A program made the position numbers and the translations under genes. The notes beneath the pieces were generated by a model, which saw nothing but the letters and a program-made list of their open reading frames with translations, was not told the DNA's origin and did no database searches. From contig CM042689.1 of the NCBI GenBank assembly GCA_023614405.1, positions 329,444,305 to 329,508,304 on the forward strand: a stretch of DNA of 64,000 bases, in the 5' to 3' direction. The stretch comes from Avena insularis (taxonomy: Eukaryota; Streptophyta; Magnoliopsida; Poales; Poaceae). Positions 32,520-43,421 of this stretch are shown piece by piece; position 1 is the stretch's first letter; the number at the start of each line of letters is the position of its first letter.

Positions 32520-34970
32520 TGTTATACCTCAGTTTTTATCCTAGTTGTATGTGTCTATTTAAGAAAAGAAATAGGACTTAAGAATCTATAGTGTTGATTT
32601 GCAGAGAATATGTTAGAATAATAATAAGAAGAAAATAGCATGTAATAATATTTGAACTCATGACCAACTATTTAGAAGACCGTAGTGGTAGCCGTATTGC
32701 CTTTTTTTACTTGTGATAATGCAAGGCTGGACTCATTTTTTTTACTCGGACATGGAGAAAGAAACTACCTGGACGGGACGAGATGGGGTTTATCTATCAT
32801 AGCCGGACCTGTACTAACCTACCGCTAAGTAAAATCGAGGAGCAAGTTGTAGGCATCCCTCTGCCCTAAACTGTTCTAGCGAACAGTTCGCCGCTGTCGC
32901 CAATGACTCGCGAGCAGCAACGTTGCTGTCGTGTTGCTAGCCACGTCTGTCTGCATATCCCTCATCAAGGTCAGTTGCGCTGCAGGTATGCGTCGTTGCG
33001 CTGCTTAGGTCGTTGCTCAATTCTTTTATCTAAGTAGGTGCGGCCATCGGCGAGAAGCCGAGAATTCCTTCAACAGACTTTGGTTTTGGCCACTTGTTAT
33101 CCTAGTAATTGGTGGTGCCTAGTAAATTAAAAAGGGGTCTATTTTATCTCCTAGTGGCGCTGGATTACAGTGGGATTTCAAATGATATAGGGTCTCTAGA
33201 AATTTCTGTAGTCCGTTGGGTTTCTATAATCGGAAATGGCACCGTAGACTGAGTCTGTAAGGGTAATCTTCCTAGGTTGTTGATTCGTGGTTTATAAATC
33301 CTTTTTCCCGGACCATTACATCGCAGACTAAAGTAGAAGGCGGAACTCTAGTATCGGTATTGTCTTGGGACACCAAATCATTATTCTACTAGCTAGATGC
33401 CTCTTATCCTAAATTATAGAAACCTAGCGTGTTTTCAGCTGGTCTTATGTGTTGTGTTGTTATGAAATTTGTTAGACCCCAATGGTGATACAACAAGTTT
33501 TGGAAGTGATGTGTGTGTCTAGTCTTGAAGTCCTTTATCGACCTGTAGTCTTATATTGGAGTTTTGCTATCACGTTCGTGGGTGAGATTGATGATCAGTG
33601 GTTTTCTTTAATGGAATTGTTCGGCTAGTTGTACTGTACCTGAAACAGGTGAAAGCTACATGAAAAATTTAAAGGTATTAGCCTAGTGTTTTCTAGCTTT
33701 TTAGATGGAAATTCATAAGGAGGTTTAGACAAGATATCATATGCTATTGTGCAGGTCTGCTATTCAGTTGAGTATAAATCCTTGGGCTCTTAGGCAAGTC
33801 GTACTGCATAAATGATTTCTTCCTATAATAGTATGGATACATCATTTGGTTATATAATAGTATATATAGGAAAATGAATGTCGAGTAGCTATTATTATAT
33901 TTTTCTGACAAACTGTCATTTTAGCTTGCCGGGCCGTGAATAGTTTCGTAACAGACTGCGAGAGTGTTGTGGGTTGTCTGCGCATAGAAGCGATGCTTTA
34001 TTTTGTTGTATGATTTTGTTGTAATGATGTTTATTGAGTGTCATATATGTTTCAATATCAGGTGCTGGTACTTCTGGTCCGGAGTCTTATAGTTCACAGT
34101 TTCCGCCTCGCGGTTGAGACAAGTTCATGGCGGATAGCAAATTTTGCATATCTCTCTTCACTCAATTTATTTAATGCTTATGTTATGTCCATGATGTCAA
34201 TGATAAAGATGATGTTGGCATGTTCGTATTATGCAAATTTTCTTATTCATGATCATGATGATAATGTGACCTACTTCGGTGGCACAATGCGACCTTCATT
34301 GATGGGTTGCGACCCACTTTGGAGGCACCCTCCACGAGTTGGAGCGAGTGGATGCCGACGGATGTCCACTCGAGCGATACCGGTATTCGCGATGAGATGA
34401 AATGAGCCTATAGGCATGTAGGACATAATATTATGTTCTAATGGATGAATGATGTTTAATGATGTCCTGGTGTTTTGACTTATGTAAAATTACTATTTGA
34501 TTTTGAACTTGTTGAGTCTTTGTACTCACCCTTGTTGCTTTCATGTTTTTAGGTAAACCTTGAGGACGTCATGCATAGGGAATATGGGAGTAGATCCACC
34601 ACCAACTAAACATCACAACCTTACATTTATACTGCAATGATTCCTTTTTAAATAATAAGATTACCTTGACTGGTTGGGTTTTGGAGTATGTTGAATAGTA
34701 CTTTAGAACAGTTTTGGTAATGTTCTTGCGTGTGGTTGATAAATTGTTATTTCTTAGTGGTTTAGAGTTTTTGAGAATATTATTTGAGGTGAAGAACTTG
34801 TTCCATCCGGTGTTATATGCATGCATTTTGGTATTCCTATATTATGCATGTCGTGGATGTCCTTATAAATAGAGGAGGCTCTGCCAAATTTTTCTAAAAG
34901 TTGTTAGTTAATTTTATATGTGTGTTGTATGTGGTAACATCTCATGTGCTTGTTTGCTTGGGGTGTTACA
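32520..34970 (+). repeat. 5' LTR of element E (2451 bp)
   Basis: It starts TGTTATACCTCAG and ends TTGGGGTGTTACA, followed by the PBS. It contains a GC-rich block (about 32860-33060), a splice-donor-like GCAG|GTATGC at 32986, acceptor-like sites ending at 34061 and 34552, and a TATA box at 34864. It aligns with 39899-42068 apart from scattered substitutions and two deletions in the latter. Confidence 0.95.
34864..34871 (+). promoter_or_regulatory. TATA box of LTR E
   Basis: TATAAATAGAGGAGG lies 100 bases before the LTR end and 109 before the PBS. In the 3' LTR the same site is changed to TATAAACAG. It is the best core-promoter match in this LTR and would give a short R-U5. Confidence 0.65.
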
Positions 34971-34972
34971 GT

Positions 34973-34984
34973 TGGTATCAGAGC
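34973..34984 (+). other. Primer-binding site of element E (tRNA-iMet)
   Basis: TGGTATCAGAGC two bases after the 5' LTR end. Confidence 0.95.
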
Positions 34985-35156
34985 GGGATTTAGGTCCGTG
35001 GTTGCAAAAGTAATGTAATAACAAAATTTGACACACTGGTGCACAGTAGGTTGGGATGGGTCATGCTTTGCATTTATGCCTATGTATTATTATTTGGTAT
35101 TGATGATAATTATGTTCTAAGTATATGATTACTTTTTGATAATGTTGTGTATAGTT

Positions 35157-36440
35157 ATGGAGCTGAGGAGAGGTCGAGCTCGTGGTCGTGCTCATGGTCG
35201 CAATCCTCGTGGACGTGGAGGCCACAATAACCATTCCAGTGAATCAGATCCAGAGGTTGACCAAAGTCAGCATGGGGAAGGTAGCGCAAGCCAAACCGGT
35301 AATGACGATGGACCCGATGGCCAAGGGACGAATCTGAAAAACTGGTTGGAACTGAAGGTTGGCGACTTCCATGGGACTGGGACACCAATGGATGCAGCAT
35401 CTTGGCTAAGTACCATGGAAAAGTATATGACAGCTATGGATTTATCGTCGCATAAGCGAGTTCTCTTTATGGCCTTCAACCTTAAAGGCCTTGCTGATGA
35501 TTGGTGTTCAGGAGTACGTATTGCTTATCCTGGTGAACCCACCTGGGCTGTTTTTGTGCAACAGTTCACTGACAAGTATTATCCAGAAACATTCAAGGAG
35601 GAAATGTCAGAAAAACTAAAGACCATTAAGCAAGGCAAGCTATCTATAGATGAGTATGAGGCTGAATTCAGCAAGATGGTACTGTTTGTTGATCATGTGA
35701 AGCATGACGAGGCAGCAAAGGCGAGAGAATTCTTTAGGGGACTTAATTGTAGATACAAAGAGGTGATGAGTGTGAGGCCTGCGAATGATTACTTGTCCAT
35801 GGTTAAGCAGGCTAGAGGAATGGAGTTGGAAGTTCGACTCACTGCAGATGAGGAGGGTCGCACAGGAGGCTCTAGTGCCACAGGGGGCGACCAAAAGGGA
35901 GGCCATCGTGGGGGTAGTGGGTCTAATACTCAGCGACCTCCTTTCAAAAAGTTCAAGGGAAATCACCGTCCGCAACAAACAACAAAGTTCAAACAATCCA
36001 GTTCTCAGTCTTCTTCGATGCCTCGCTCTTCTTAATCAAATCCATCCTTTCGTCCTGTCCCAGAGCAGGGTATGATATGTTTCAAGTGTGGTGAGGGACA
36101 CCGTGCTTCCGAGTGCACTTGGACTGGGGAGTGTTACCACCGTGGTCGCCCTGGTCATATGGGGCGGGTATGTCGTGAGAACCCTGCTAGCATTCTCAAG
36201 TGGGAGAGGACACCTACTGGCTCGACTACCACATTATCTCGAGGATCTGTAAACATGTTATCAACTGCTCCTACTCCCACTCCACAGTTACCACCAGCTT
36301 GGGCACCACCTCCTGGTTATGTCTGGCAGGCTGTTCTAGTTGCTTCAGCGCAGTTTCCTGCACCGTATGCTTAGCTCCAGTTACCTCCACCCCCACAGCA
36401 TAGCATTGGACACCCCTCTGCGCAACCTGGGGTCTATGCC
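35157..36440 (+). pseudogene. gag: gag (element E), two in-frame stops
   Basis: The start ATG (MELRRGRARGRAHGRN) follows TGTGTATAG by two bases. An Arg/Gly-rich arm leads to the capsid core: LKNWLELKVGDFHGTGTPMD, WLSTMEKYM, LADDWC, FVQQFTDKYYPETF and DEYEAEFSKM. A basic linker and a zinc knuckle follow (CFKCGEGHRASEC, CX2CX4HX4C, 36078-36116), then a second, imperfect one in which CYHRGRPGHMGRVC lacks the second Cys. TAA at 36033 and TAG at 36372 interrupt an otherwise continuous frame. The start is chosen at 35157 because upstream codons lie in the leader. Confidence 0.87.
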
Positions 36441-36990
36441 ATGCCGACTACTACTTTGGGACGACCATATGTCGTGACAGGTACACTTCCAGTTGATTCT
36501 CATGATGCACTAATTCTCTTTGATTCTGGAGCTACTTATTCATTTGTCTTGCTAGAGTTTGCAAATAAGGCCAATTTATCCCGACAAGATATTGGACATT
36601 CAGTGGTCGTTAGTTCTCCTAGTGGTCTAATTTCCTCTACTATAGTTTGTCCTGGTTGTGTGATATCTATAGATGATGAAGATTTTGTAGCTAATCTTAT
36701 GGTTATACTGCTGAATCCCTTTGATGTTATTCTTGGCATGGATTGGCTACACCGCTATCGCACTGTGATATCATGTTTTTGGAAGACTGTCTCACTTCAG
36801 GCCCCATCCGGAGAGGAGTTGATCTTTCAGGGAACTGCTCCTCCACACTCTCTATTTGTCCTTGCTAGCTTGTTTCCTGAGCAACGACCAGTCAAGACAG
36901 GGTTGCTATGGGCTCTTGCGGAAGCATCGAGTACCACACAGTTAATTGATGCTATTCCAGTGGTACGAGACTATCCAGATGTATTCCCTG
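36441..36990 (+). pseudogene. pol: Protease (element E)
   Basis: It continues the gag frame. The aspartic protease motif reads ILFDSGATYSFV (36511-36546; D-S-G instead of the usual D-T-G), with the downstream hydrophobic signature DVILGMDWL near 36723. It ends in the acidic spacer VVRDYPDVFPDEL that leads into RT. This segment is open by itself. Confidence 0.8.
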
Positions 36991-38267
36991 ATGAGTTGAC
37001 GGGTATGCCACAAGTGCGAGACATGGAGTTTCGTACTGATCTTAAACCTAGTACTCAACCTATTTCTATGACTCCTTATCGATTGTCACGACCATTCCAA
37101 GAAGAATTGAAGAAGTAGTTGGATGATTTATTATCCAAGGATTTGATCTGACGGAGTGTATCACCTTGGGCGGCGCCTGTTATGTTTACATCCAAGAGGG
37201 ATGGTACTTGGCGGAAGTGTGTAGATTACCGTGGTCTTAATGCTGTAACCATCAAGAACAAATATCCATTGCCCCGGATTGAGGATTTGTTTCATCAGCT
37301 AAATGGAGCTAGGGTGTTCTCCAAGATTGATCTTCATTCTGGCTACAATCAGATTCGTGTTCGAGAACAAGACATTGAGAATACTGCGTTTGCCACCAAG
37401 TATGGGCATTATGAATATAAAGTTATGTATTTTGGACTAACTAATGCCCATGCTATTTTTATGGAGACAATGAATAGCATGCTACACAGGTTCCTTGATA
37501 ACTTCGTGGTAGTGTTCATTGATGATATCCTCATATATTCCAAGACAGAAGAAGAGCACGAGCGTCATCTTAGACTTGTGCTTGAGACTCTGAGGAAGAA
37601 TAAATTCTATGCGAAGCTAAAGAAGTGTGAGTTTTGGCTTTCGGAGGTGGCTTTTCTAGGTCATGTTATTAACCAGCGGGGTATACTGGTTTATCCTAGC
37701 AAGGTATCTACAATTATGGATTGGCCGAGACCATCCAATGTCAAGGAAGTAAGGAGTTTCTTGGGCTTGGCAGGTTATTATAGGAAATTTGTGAAGGATT
37801 TTTTAATCATCGCCAAGCCAATGACCAAACTAACCCAAAAGGATGTGAAATTCCTGTGGACTAATGAATGTGAGAATAGCTTCTCTACTCTCAAGAATAG
37901 TCTGGTGATTGCGCCTGTTCTCACTCTTCCCGAGCCAGGGAAGCGCTTCATAGTCTACTATGATGCTTCTCTAGTTGGACTTGGGTGCGTTCTCATGCAA
38001 GACGGCAAAGTTGTTGCTTATGCTTCGAGGCAATTGAAAAAGCACGAGCAGAATTATCCTACCCATGATCTAGATCTTGCAGCTGTGGTGTTTGCACTCA
38101 AGATTTGGATGCATTATCTTTATGGAGAATCTTGTGATGTTTTCACTGATCATAAAAGTCTCAAATACCTATTCACATAGAAGGAGTTGAACCTAAGGCA
38201 GAGACGATGGCTAGAGTTGATAAAGGACTACGACCTCACTATCTAGTACAATCCAGGAAAGGAAAAT
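36991..38267 (+). pseudogene. pol: Reverse transcriptase and RNase H (element E), four in-frame stops
   Basis: RT motifs in order: [32 protein letters not shown], an altered [13 protein letters not shown] (normally MPFGLTNAP), and an intact catalytic [11 protein letters not shown] (about 37512-37545). The connection [10 protein letters not shown] and RNase H ([29 protein letters not shown]) follow. Stops at 37116 (TAG), 37149 (TGA), 38178 (TAG) and 38244 (TAG) fall where relatives have Gln or Arg. There is no frameshift in this stretch. Confidence 0.9.
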
Positions 38268-39805
38268 GTGGTACCACATGTTAGCCGCAAGTCTTCTCTT
38301 GTTGCTAATTTTGAACGGATGGACGTGTCATATTGTTTTGCGGGTGTATCACAAGAGGAAACACAACTTATCCTTCAGTCAGCTATTCCAGATAGAGTAA
38401 GAGAGGCACAAAAAAGTGATCGTATGTTACAGCAAGTGCGAGAGCGCATTCTACAAGGTAGAACCGGAGAGTTTACTATAGACGGGACCGGGGCGGTTCG
38501 GTTTCATGGTCGTCTGTGTACCACAAAAGTCCCAGGTGAAGGAGGACATTCTTAGGGAGGAACATCGTACCCCCTACACCGTTCATCCTGGGGAGACAAA
38601 GATGTATCAGGACCTAAAACAAACTTATTGGTGGAAAAGAATGAAAGTTGACGTGGCCAAGCATGTATCCTCTTGTGGGGTTTGTCAGCGAGTAAAGGCT
38701 GATCGTAAGCGTCCAGCGGGACTGATACAATCCTTAGAGGTTCCAGAATGGCCATGGGATGACATTGCCAGGGATTTTGTGATTGGGCTACCTCGTACGC
38801 GAAGGGGAAAAGATGCAATATGGGTGGTCATGGATAGACTTAGCAAAGTTGCTCATTTTATTCCTATCCGCACCACTAACACTGCAAGTGACTTGGCCCC
38901 GATGTATGTAAGGGAGATATTAAGGTTGCATGGGGCTCCCAAAACAATTACTTCTGATAGGGATGCTAAGTTTGTATCAAAGTTTTGGGAGAGCCTACAG
39001 AGTGCCTTGGGAACACAACTGAGACTTAGTACAGAGTTTCATCCCCAGACAGATAGCCAGTCAGAGCGTACAATACAAACACTCGAAGATATGTTGAGAT
39101 GTTGTGTCCTATCTTGGAAAGGGAGTTGGGAGGATCACCTGCCGCTTGTAGAACAGTTATCAGGCCAGCATACGGATGGCACCTTACGAGACTTTGTATG
39201 GAAGAAAGTGTAGATCTCCACTGTGTTGGGATGCCGTGGGAGAGAAAGCAGTGCTAGGACCAGATTGGGTTCAACAAGCTACAAAGAGGGTAGCTAAGAT
39301 TAGACAACACATGTTGGCCGCACAGAGTAGGCGAAAGAGCTATGCTGATTCCAAGCGGTCGAATATGGAATTTCAAGTTGGGGAGGAGGTACTCCTAAGG
39401 GTTTCACCCACTAAAGGTGTTATAAGATTTAATATCAAAGGAAAGCTTAGTCCACGATACATTGGACCTTTCTTGATATTGGCACGAGTGGGAAAGCTAG
39501 CTTACCGACTTGAGTTGCCTGAGTCGATGAAAGGTGTGCATAATGTGTTCCATGTATCTATGCTACGGAAGCATTTCCTTGATCCAGAACGCCAGATTAC
39601 CATGGAACCAATTATGATTGAACAAGATTTAACCTTTAAGGTTCGTCCTGTGAGGATATTGGAAGAGTCCGAGAAAATGATGCGGAATAGGACGCTAAAG
39701 TATGTGAATGTTCTTTGGTCGCAACAAACTGAGCATGAGGCGACCTGGGAACTTGAGTCTCGCATGCGCGAGAAGTATCCAGAGTTATTCATGACTGGTA
39801 TGTGA
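38268..39805 (+). pseudogene. pol: Integrase and chromodomain (element E), two frameshifts
   Basis: After a +1 frameshift near 38540: the zinc-binding region (HPGETKMYQDLKQTYWWKRM, C-x2-C), then the core with DDIARDFVIGLP, TSDRDAKFVSKFW and FHPQTDSQSERTIQ (the D, D and E positions are present). Near 39170 a deletion and a +1 frameshift remove the YNNS…GMAPYE segment; the next frame starts APYETLYGRKCRSP. The C-terminal part has VGEEVLLRVSP, NVFHVSMLRKH and a chromodomain-like region (LKYVNVLWSQQTEHEATWE). It ends TGA 39803-39805. Confidence 0.88.
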
Positions 39806-39881
39806 TGTATGCTTATGTTTTCCTGTTATGTTATTCTTTGTGTGAGTAGAAAAAACGGGAAAGAATTCGGGGTCCAATTCT

Positions 39882-39898
39882 GTTTAAGGGAGTAAGAA
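39882..39898 (+). other. Polypurine tract of element E
   Basis: TTTAAGGGAGTAAGAA immediately before the 3' LTR start. Confidence 0.75.
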
Positions 39899-42068
39899 TG
39901 TTATACCTCAGTTTTTATCCTAGTTGTATGTGTCTATTTAAGAAAAGAAATAGGACTTAAGGATCAATAGTGTTGATTTGGAGAGAATATGTTAGAATAA
40001 TAATAAAAAGAAAATAGCATGTAATAATATTTGAACTCATGACCAACTATTTAGAAGACCGTAGTGGTAGCCGTATTGCCTTTTTGTACTTGTGATAATG
40101 TAAGGCTGGACTCATTTTTTATACTCTGGCGTGGAGAAAGAAACTACCTGGATGGGCCGAGATGGGCTTTATCTATCATAGCCATACCTGTACTAACCTA
40201 CCGCTAAGTAAAATCGAGGAGCAAGTTGTAGCATCCCTCTGCCCTAAACTGTTCCAGCGAACAGTTCGCCGGCGCCGCCGAGTTGCGAGCAGCAACGTCG
40301 CTGCCATGTTGCTGGCCGCGCCTGTCTGCATATCCCTCATCAAGGTCAGCTGCGCTGCAGGTATGCGTCGTTGCGCTGCTTAGGTCGTTGCTCAATTGTT
40401 TTATCTAAGTAGGTGCGGCCATCGGCGAGAAGCCGAGAATTCCTTCAACAGACTTTGGCTTTGGCCACTTGTTATCCTAGTAATTGGTGGTGCCTAGTAA
40501 ATTAAAAAAGGGGTCTATTTTATCTGCTAGTGAAGCTGGATTACAGTGGGATTTCAAATGATATAGGGTCTCTAGAAATTTCTGTAGTCCGTTGGGTTTC
40601 TGTAATCGGAAATAGCACCGTAGACTGAGTCTGTAAGGGTAATCTTCCTAGGCTGTTGATTCGTGGTTTATAAATCCTTTTTTCCGGACCATTACATCGC
40701 AGACTAAAGTAGAAGACAACACTCTAGTATCGGTATTGTCTTGGGATACCGAATCATTATTCTACTAGCTAGATGCCTCTTATCCTGAATTATAGAAACC
40801 TAGCGTGTTTTCAGCTGGTCTTATGTGTTGTGTTGTTTTGAAATTTGTTAGACCCCAATGAAAATTTTAAAGGTATTAGCCTAGTGTTTTCTAGCTTTTT
40901 AGAAGGAAATTCATAAGCAGGTTTAGACAAGATATCACGTGCTATTGTGCAGGTCTGCTATTCAGTTGAGTATAAATCCTTGGGCTCTTAGGCAAGTCGT
41001 ACTGCATAAATGATTTCTTCCTATGATAGTATGGATACATCATTTGGTTATATAATAGTATATATAGGAAAATGAATGCCGAGTAACTATTATTATATTT
41101 TTCTAACAAACTGTCATTTTAGCTTGTCGGGCCGTGATTAGTTTCGTAACAGACTGCGAGAGTGTTGTGGGTTGTCTGCGCATAGAAGCGATGCTTTATT
41201 TTGTTGTAATGATGTTTATTGAGTGTCACAATGTTTAATATCAGGTGCTGGTACTTCTGGTCCGGAGTCTTATAGTTCACAGTTTCCGCCTCGCGGTTGA
41301 GACAAGTTCATGGCGGATAGCAAATTTTGCATATCTCTCTTCACTCAATTTATTTAATGCTTATGTTATGTTCATGATGTCAATGATAAAGATGATGTTG
41401 GCATGTTCATATTATGCAAATTTTCTTATTCATGATCATGATGATAATGTGACCTACTTCAGTGACACAATGCGACCTTCATTGATGGGTTGCAACCCAC
41501 TTTGGAGGCACCCTCCACGAGTTGGAGCGAGTGGATGCCGAGGGGTGTCCACTCGAGCGATACCGGTATTCGCGATGAGATGAGCATATAGGCATGTAGG
41601 ACATAATATTATGTTCTAATGAATGAATGATGTTTAATGATGTCCTGGTGTGTTTTGACTTATGTAAAATTACTATTTGATTTTGAACTTGTTGAGTCTT
41701 TGTACTCACCCTTGTTGCGTTCATGTTTTTCGGTAAACCTTGAGGACGTCATGCATGGGGAATATGGGAGTAGAGCCACCACCAACTACACATCACAACC
41801 TTACATTTATCCTGCAATGATTCCTTTTTAAATAAAAAGATTACCTTGACTAGTTGGGTTTTAGAGTCTGCTGAATAGTATTTGAGGTGAAGAACTTGTT
41901 CCATCCGGTGTTATATGCATGCATTTTGGTATTCGTATATTATGCATGTCGTGGATGTCCTTATAAACAGAGGAGGCTCTGCCAAATTTTCCTAAAAAAA
42001 TTTAGTTAATTTTATATGTGTATTGTTTGTGGTAACATATCAAGTGCTTGTTTGCTTGGGGTGTTACA
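39899..42068 (+). repeat. 3' LTR of element E (2170 bp), two internal deletions
   Basis: It has the same ends as the 5' LTR. Relative to it, a block of about 190 bases is missing at 40860 and another of about 95 bases at 41880, both joined at 2-3-bp microhomologies (ATG; TA). The acceptor-like TTTTTAG near 34552 of the 5' copy reads TTTTTCG here. Confidence 0.92.
40162..41300 (+). other. Candidate two-exon ORF inside the 3' LTR of E
   Basis: Block 1 (ATG 40162 to 40360) is open and ends hydrophobic (AAMLLAAPVCISLIK) at a consensus donor TGCAG|GTATGC. Block 2 (41245-41300) follows an acceptor TTTAATATCAG and reads GTSGPESYSSQF… before TGA 41298-41300. Lengths 199 and 56 bases give one continuous 84-residue frame, with a phase 1 intron of 884 bases. 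Block 2 is identical in the 5' LTR (34062-34117), but block 1 has stops and a shift there. The function is unknown; expression is not shown. Confidence 0.35.
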
Positions 42069-42073
42069 AAGAC
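42069..42073. repeat. Target-site duplication of E (right copy, AAGAC)
   Basis: Exact match to 32515-32519. Confidence 0.95.
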
Positions 42074-42834
42074 ACTCCAGGAACAACACAATAGTGCATG
42101 AAGCAATAAAAATGAAGTGTCTTGAAAGAAGACCTGAGATTTTTATTGATGAAGAAGGGGATGCCCAAGGCATCCCTAAGATTTGAGGCTTGTACTTCTT
42201 GAATATTTCTTGGGGTGACACGGGTGGCATCCTCAAGCTTGAGCTTGTGTCCATACTTCATCTCATTATATGATTCTCTCTCTACACTTGAAAATGTCCT
42301 TCATACAAAACTTCGCACAATCCTTATTAGACACATTAGTGTATTCAAGATAATAAACCTTTGGGTTTAGTTTCAACTCTAGTAAAACTTCCATTAAAGC
42401 ATATGCTATTGTAGAAACTTCTTTTAAAAGTTCAAGTGATCAAGAAGAACTCAAAAGAACCCAATTAAGAGGAAAATGCACATAATGGCAGAAATCTATC
42501 AAAACAGACCAGCAAGTAAATAACGAAAGTTGGGTAAATAACAGGGGCATCCACACAAATTTTTTATCTCAATCCTACGTACTGGGATTTTTCACGATTT
42601 TTTACAGTGAAGCAAAAAAATTGTTTCGGGACAGCAAATTCCCCATACCTTACTTCTCTCTAATTAGAGGCTATTCTTGGCACAAGAACTAAACAAAAAA
42701 GGATAAGGAGAGGTTATTACAGAGGCAATAATTTCCAAGACTCAAAACAAAAAACTTACTGAAATAAAAAAATTAGGTTATCTCCCAATAGTGCTTTTCT
42801 TTAACGCCTTTCAGCTAGGCACAGAAAGCAAGAA
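42074..42834 (-). other. Non-coding part of element H
   Basis: No supported gene. The segment near 42780-42840 (TTTAACGCCTTTCAGCTAGG) is a wording I associate with antisense 3' regions of Athila-type grass elements; the rest is unassigned. Confidence 0.35.
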
Positions 42835-43381
42835 TCAAGTATTTTCAAATGAAGAAGCTTCAACTTTAATTACATCCGTTATAACAGGGATTTTCTCAAT
42901 AGGTACCTTAGGTGAAGGTGATTCAACATGTAAATTACCCTTAGTTGCACTACAAGTTTTGTTAAATTTAAGCTCATTAAGGGGTTTTGATGTAGGCACC
43001 TTTGGAACATACACAAATTTTTGCTCTTTTCCTACAAAAGATTTATCTCTTTTAAACTTAAGGGAAGAAAAGTTGAACCTAGAGTTTACATAGCCTCTTC
43101 CAGTTTACCATTTGACCATGGATAGTGCTAGCCTCTAAAACAATGATTCTTTTATTGATACTTTCTATTGATTCATTAACTTGGCTAGTGTTATCAAGGA
43201 GATTTGGCAAACTTTTTTCTAGGGAGCTCAATTTTTTTATAACTTCCTCCAAAGTGATTTCAGTTTTAACGAGTTTAATAGGTGGTACTCCTACTAAACT
43301 TACAATTAAATTGCATGCTTCCAAAGCAGGAGTACCCAGAAAATTACCCCTGTGAGAGTATCCAGAACATACATATTCCAT
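42835..43381 (-). pseudogene. Degraded ORF of element H, unknown product with helical N-terminal part
   Basis: The minus-strand frame from 43381 reads MEYVCSGYSHRGNFLGTPAL and later ITLEEVIKKLSSLEKSLPNL plus SQVNESIESINKRIIVLE, a heptad-like helical stretch. A frameshift near 43090 leads to a Lys/Pro-rich C-terminus (VPKVPTSKPLNELKF) and a stop at 42837-42835. I do not recognise a family. It may be the C-terminal end of a gag-like or envelope-position ORF of an Athila-type element. Confidence 0.4.
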
Positions 43382-43421
43382 CTAGATATGCCAACATAAA
43401 AATTTCTAAGAAGGATTGTGG

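Larger units (their letters stand above)
32520..42068 (+). mobile_element. Element E: complete Ty3/gypsy chromovirus, 9.5 kb
   Basis: It has two LTRs (32520-34970, 39899-42068), PBS, PPT and a perfect AAGAC target-site duplication. Gag, protease, RT, RNase H, integrase and a C-terminal chromodomain-like segment (VLWSQQTEHEATWE) are in chromovirus order, probably Tekay/Del lineage. Gag-pol is essentially one long frame interrupted by stops and two frameshifts. The 3' LTR is about 280 bases shorter than the 5' LTR because of two internal deletions. It has no extra ORF before gag. Confidence 0.95.
31977..43421 (-). mobile_element. Element H: old unclassified retroelement remnant, split by E
   Basis: Two flanks of element E belong to one older sequence: 31977-32519 and 42074-43421, joined through E's target site AAGAC. 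The right flank has a degraded minus-strand reading frame (43381-42835) followed on the minus strand by a segment that resembles the region after coding in Athila-type grass elements. No LTR of its own is visible; I cannot name the family. Confidence 0.45.

Noticed and set aside
34038..34400. About 112-codon frame in both LTRs of E (also 41245-41583)
   Set aside because: Open in both copies, but it lacks a good start codon context and runs in a different frame from the coding-looking block 2; changes between copies are not biased to silent sites by eye.
31977..43421. E and H as one element
   Set aside because: E has its own LTR pair and exact AAGAC duplications, and the flanks read through when E is removed; they are separate.
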